Shown in pieces: positions 6,154 to 8,542 of a DNA stretch of 8,542 nt. This DNA is from an uncultured Clostridia bacterium (lineage in GTDB: Bacteria; Bacillota; Clostridia; Oscillospirales; CAG-272), in NCBI GenBank assembly GCA_945949385.1, contig CAMFEL010000090.1, forward strand, positions 1-8,542, given 5' to 3'. Within the stretch, counting starts at the first letter, position 1; every line of letters starts with the position of its first letter. Below the pieces are notes generated by a model. It ran no database searches and had not been told where the DNA came from. It was given only the letters and a program-made list of their open reading frames with translations. The position numbers were made by a program, and so were the translations under genes.

Positions 6154-7059
6154 TCAGTCAAACAGCGCCTCCACAAACATATCTGCGTCAAAGGGCTGCA
6201 TATCGTCAATCTGCTCGCCCACTCCTATATATTTCACGGGAATATCAAGCATTTCACGGATACCGAAAACGGCTCCTCCCTTTGCCGTACCGTCAAGCTT
6301 TGTAAGCACCAGTCCGGTGATCTCGGCGCTTTCCTTAAACTCTCTCGCCTGCACAAGTGCGTTCTGACCCGTGGTAGAGTCAAGCACCAGAAGCGTCTCA
6401 CGGGAGGAGTCCGGAAGCTCGCGGGATATGACTCTGTCGATCTTTGCAAGCTCATTCATAAGGTTTTTCTTGTTATGAAGTCTGCCCGCCGTATCGATTA
6501 TAAGCACATCGGCGCCGCGCTTTTTTGCGGCTGCCGCCGCATCAAACACAACTGCCGCGGGGTCGCTGCCCTCATTCTGGCGTATAAGCTCCGCTCCCGC
6601 TCTGTCGCACCATACCTCAAGCTGATCTATGGCCGCCGCACGGAAGGTGTCGGCAGCGGCAACCAGCACGCTTTTGCCCTGTTTTTTCAGGCTGTTGGCG
6701 ATCTTTCCGATGGATGTAGTCTTGCCCACACCGTTTACGCCGATAACCAGTATGACGGAGGGCTTTGTATAAAGCTTCAGCTCTTCTCCCTCGCCTATCA
6801 TACTGCGGAGTATTTTTTTCAGAGCGGCTTTGACATCGTCGGGCTCTTTAAGCCTGCCGTCGCGCACTGCGTCTCTGAGCTCGTCAATGACCTTTTCGGC
6901 ACATTCCGCTCCCATATCTGAGCAGATAAGCGCTTCTTCAAGCTCCTCCAGCAGATCCTCGTCTACCTTGACGAAGCTTTTCACAATGCTGTCCACGCGG
7001 GAAAACACGGCGTTTTTAGTTTTTGTAAGTCCGCTTTTCAGCTTATCGAAAAAAACCAT
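6154..7059 (-). CDS. ftsY: Signal recognition particle receptor FtsY
   Basis: FtsY is the SRP receptor GTPase that docks ribosome-SRP complexes at the membrane. The 301-residue product has an N-terminal helical domain (about 1-90, beginning MVFFDKLKSGL) followed by the NG GTPase: P-loop GVNGVGKTT (107-115), DTFRAAA (137-143), DTAGR (189-193), TKLDG (253-257), GVGE (279-282) and DDMQPFD (285-291). It lacks the long acidic A domain of E. coli FtsY, as is usual in Firmicutes; the amphipathic N-terminus probably mediates membrane contact. The ATG at 7057-7059 has AAAGG (7069-7073) 9 nt upstream. It follows smc by 26 bp, the classic smc-ftsY pair. FtsY instead of Ffh is shown by the absence of a methionine-rich M domain after the G domain. 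Confidence 0.97.
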   Translation of the reverse strand: MVFFDKLKSGLTKTKNAVFSRVDSIVKSFVKVDEDLLEELEEALICSDMGAECAEKVIDELRDAVRDGRLKEPDDVKAALKKILRSMIGEGEELKLYTKPSVILVIGVNGVGKTTSIGKIANSLKKQGKSVLVAAADTFRAAAIDQLEVWCDRAGAELIRQNEGSDPAAVVFDAAAAAKKRGADVLIIDTAGRLHNKKNLMNELAKIDRVISRELPDSSRETLLVLDSTTGQNALVQAREFKESAEITGLVLTKLDGTAKGGAVFGIREMLDIPVKYIGVGEQIDDMQPFDADMFVEALFD

Positions 7060-7085
7060 TTCACTCTGCCTTTCTTAATGCTCTG

Positions 7086-8542
7086 TCAGTTCTCCACCAG
7101 ACCGTTTGCCGCCGAAGGATTTTCGGCAACGCTTGCCACATCAAGGGTGAATACCTTGGAAACTCCGTGGCGGGGCATGGTAACGCCGTACAAAGTGTCA
7201 GCCGTTTCCATCATACCGCGCCTGTGGGTAATGAGGATTATCTGCATTTCCTTTGAGAAACGCTTTATGTAGCTTGCGACTCTGGCAACATTGACCTCGT
7301 CCAGCGCCGCCTCTATCTCGTCGAAAATACAGAAAGGCGACGGATTTACCTTTATAAGCGCAAATATAAGCGCTATGGCAACGAAGGCCTGCTCACCGCC
7401 CGAAAGCAGATTAAGATTTTTAATCATTTTTCCGGGAGGCGCGGCATTTATATCAACGCCGCTGGTAAGCACATTTTCGGGGTCGGTAAGCGTCAGATGA
7501 GCGCTTCCGCCTCCGAACAGCTCTCTGAAGGTCTCGCCGAAGCATTTGTTGACCTTTTCAAAGGTTTCGATGAACATTCGCTTCATCTCAGCCTCTATGT
7601 CTGCAATAATTCCGCGAAGCTCCTCGCCCGAGGCCCTCAGGTCATCAAGCTGCGCTTTCAGATAATCGTAGCGCTCCTTAAGCGCCGTATATTCCTCAAT
7701 GGCGCCCACATTTACGCTGCCCAGCGCCTTGACAGCGCTTTTCAGCTCTGCCAGACGGCGAGCCGCGCCGCTTCTGCTGTCGGCGGTAATTGCGGGATAG
7801 TCAAGGGCAAGCGCCGTACCGTGGGTAAGCTCGTATTCGTCCCACAGGCGGGAGGTCATTTTGTCAACCTCCGAGTTAAGCCTCTCAAGCTTTGCTTCAT
7901 TTGCGCTGTGAGCCCTGAAAACAAGCTCCTTGCGGTCGGTGACCTCTTTCGTTTTGCGTCTGTTTTCGTTGAGCTTGCGGTCGTACTCTGCGCCGCCTTC
8001 CTCAAGGGAAATGCGCTGCTCCTCGGCCTCGGCAAGACTTGCGCGAAGCTCTGCCGCCTCGTTTTTCTTTTCCGCTATACTGCGTGCCGCGTCGGCAATG
8101 CTGTCCCGAAGCTTTGTGACTTCAGCGTCATGCCCTGCGGCTTCAAGCTCAAATTTTCCGGCACGTTCATCGGTCTGTGCCGCCTGTGCCTGCGCATTTT
8201 CCGCGTCGCGCATAAGCGCCGCAAGGGCGATACGCCCCTCGTTCATTCTGCTCTCCGCGTCCGCGGCGCGCTCCTGCGCCTCACCGCGGCGTATATCAGT
8301 TTCGCTGCGCTCCTCTGCTATCTTTGATATTTCCGCCTGAACTGCGGCTATATCCTTTTCAAGTCCCGCCGCGTCCTCGCCGCCTCGCTTGGACTGCTCC
8401 GCAAGGCTGTCCCTGTCGGCGCGAAGCTGCTCCAGAAGATTTTCGCAGACGCCTTTATTGGCCTCATATTCGTCAAGCTGAGCGCGCTCGGTACGCAGCA
8501 TAACCTCGGAAAGCTTTGCTTTTTCGTCCTCCTTGCGGCGGT
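7086..8542 (-). CDS. smc: Chromosome segregation protein SMC, C-terminal 484 residues (partial)
   Basis: SMC is the ATP-driven core of the bacterial condensin complex, which folds and helps segregate the chromosome with ScpA and ScpB. The frame is open to the right edge, so the N-terminal Walker A head, first coiled-coil arm and hinge lie outside. Present are a long Ala/Glu/Arg-rich coiled coil (8542 to about 7700), then the C-terminal ATPase half: GSVNVGAIEEY near 7700-7720, the region FGETFRELFGGGSAHL, the ABC signature LSGGEQ (near 7389-7406), the Walker B CIFDEIEAALDE (near 7296-7331) and the switch segment ITHRRGMMETADTLYGVTM. The signature ends in Gln where many SMCs have Arg or Lys. 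Gly/Cys motifs of a Rad50 zinc hook are not visible and the tail GVSK matches SMC, so Rad50 or RecN is unlikely. It sits immediately before ftsY, as in other Firmicutes. Confidence 0.96.
   Translation of the reverse strand, partial: RRKEDEKAKLSEVMLRTERAQLDEYEANKGVCENLLEQLRADRDSLAEQSKRGGEDAAGLEKDIAAVQAEISKIAEERSETDIRRGEAQERAADAESRMNEGRIALAALMRDAENAQAQAAQTDERAGKFELEAAGHDAEVTKLRDSIADAARSIAEKKNEAAELRASLAEAEEQRISLEEGGAEYDRKLNENRRKTKEVTDRKELVFRAHSANEAKLERLNSEVDKMTSRLWDEYELTHGTALALDYPAITADSRSGAARRLAELKSAVKALGSVNVGAIEEYTALKERYDYLKAQLDDLRASGEELRGIIADIEAEMKRMFIETFEKVNKCFGETFRELFGGGSAHLTLTDPENVLTSGVDINAAPPGKMIKNLNLLSGGEQAFVAIALIFALIKVNPSPFCIFDEIEAALDEVNVARVASYIKRFSKEMQIILITHRRGMMETADTLYGVTMPRHGVSKVFTLDVASVAENPSAANGLVEN

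Noticed and set aside
5403..8340. Several long plus-strand frames opposite rdgB, ftsY and smc
   Set aside because: They mirror the codon pattern of the genes on the minus strand and show no family motifs.
1..8542. Mobile element, CRISPR array, tRNA, or phage/defence island
   Set aside because: No repeats of the right spacing, no transposase or integrase, no cloverleaf sequence; the window is filled with core genes in a conserved order.

Overview
This window looks like a conserved housekeeping segment of a Clostridia-type Firmicute (Bacillota) chromosome, most likely from the Ruminococcaceae/Oscillospiraceae side. That placement is inferred from the gene order and from the style of the proteins (FtsY without an acidic N-terminal extension, paired LCP enzymes of clostridial type, an HD-domain YqeK next to NadD). 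It is not based on any database comparison. All genes lie on the minus strand, so transcription runs from the right end of the window to the left. I see no mobile element, CRISPR array, tRNA or rRNA.

In transcription order the layout is: the C-terminal part of smc (running off the right edge), ftsY, rdgB, yhbY, nadD, yqeK, two tandem LytR-CpsA-Psr (LCP) genes, rsfS, and the N-terminal third of leuS (running off the left edge). Genes are tightly packed. ftsY/rdgB are separated by 1 nt, and yhbY/nadD and nadD/yqeK each overlap by one base in a TAATG junction. Other gaps are 19 to 90 bp. No intrinsic terminator with a U-tract is visible between any two genes, so read-through along most of the segment is plausible. 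The clearest candidate internal promoter is in the AT-rich 86-bp gap before yhbY.

Functionally the cluster joins chromosome organisation (SMC), co-translational membrane targeting (FtsY), nucleotide-pool cleaning (RdgB), ribosome assembly and silencing (YhbY, RsfS), NAD synthesis (NadD), dinucleotide tetraphosphate turnover (YqeK), cell-wall polymer attachment (two LCP proteins) and leucyl-tRNA charging (LeuRS).

Nothing here looks like an undescribed system. The points worth a second look are smaller: the second LCP copy has a lipoprotein signal instead of a membrane anchor, both LCP copies lack the usual Arg before the second active-site Asp, two adjacent stem-loops sit between yqeK and the LCP pair, RdgB carries an Ala-rich insertion, NadD has a Ser in its GGTFDP motif, and the leuS Shine-Dalgarno could be displayed in a hairpin loop.
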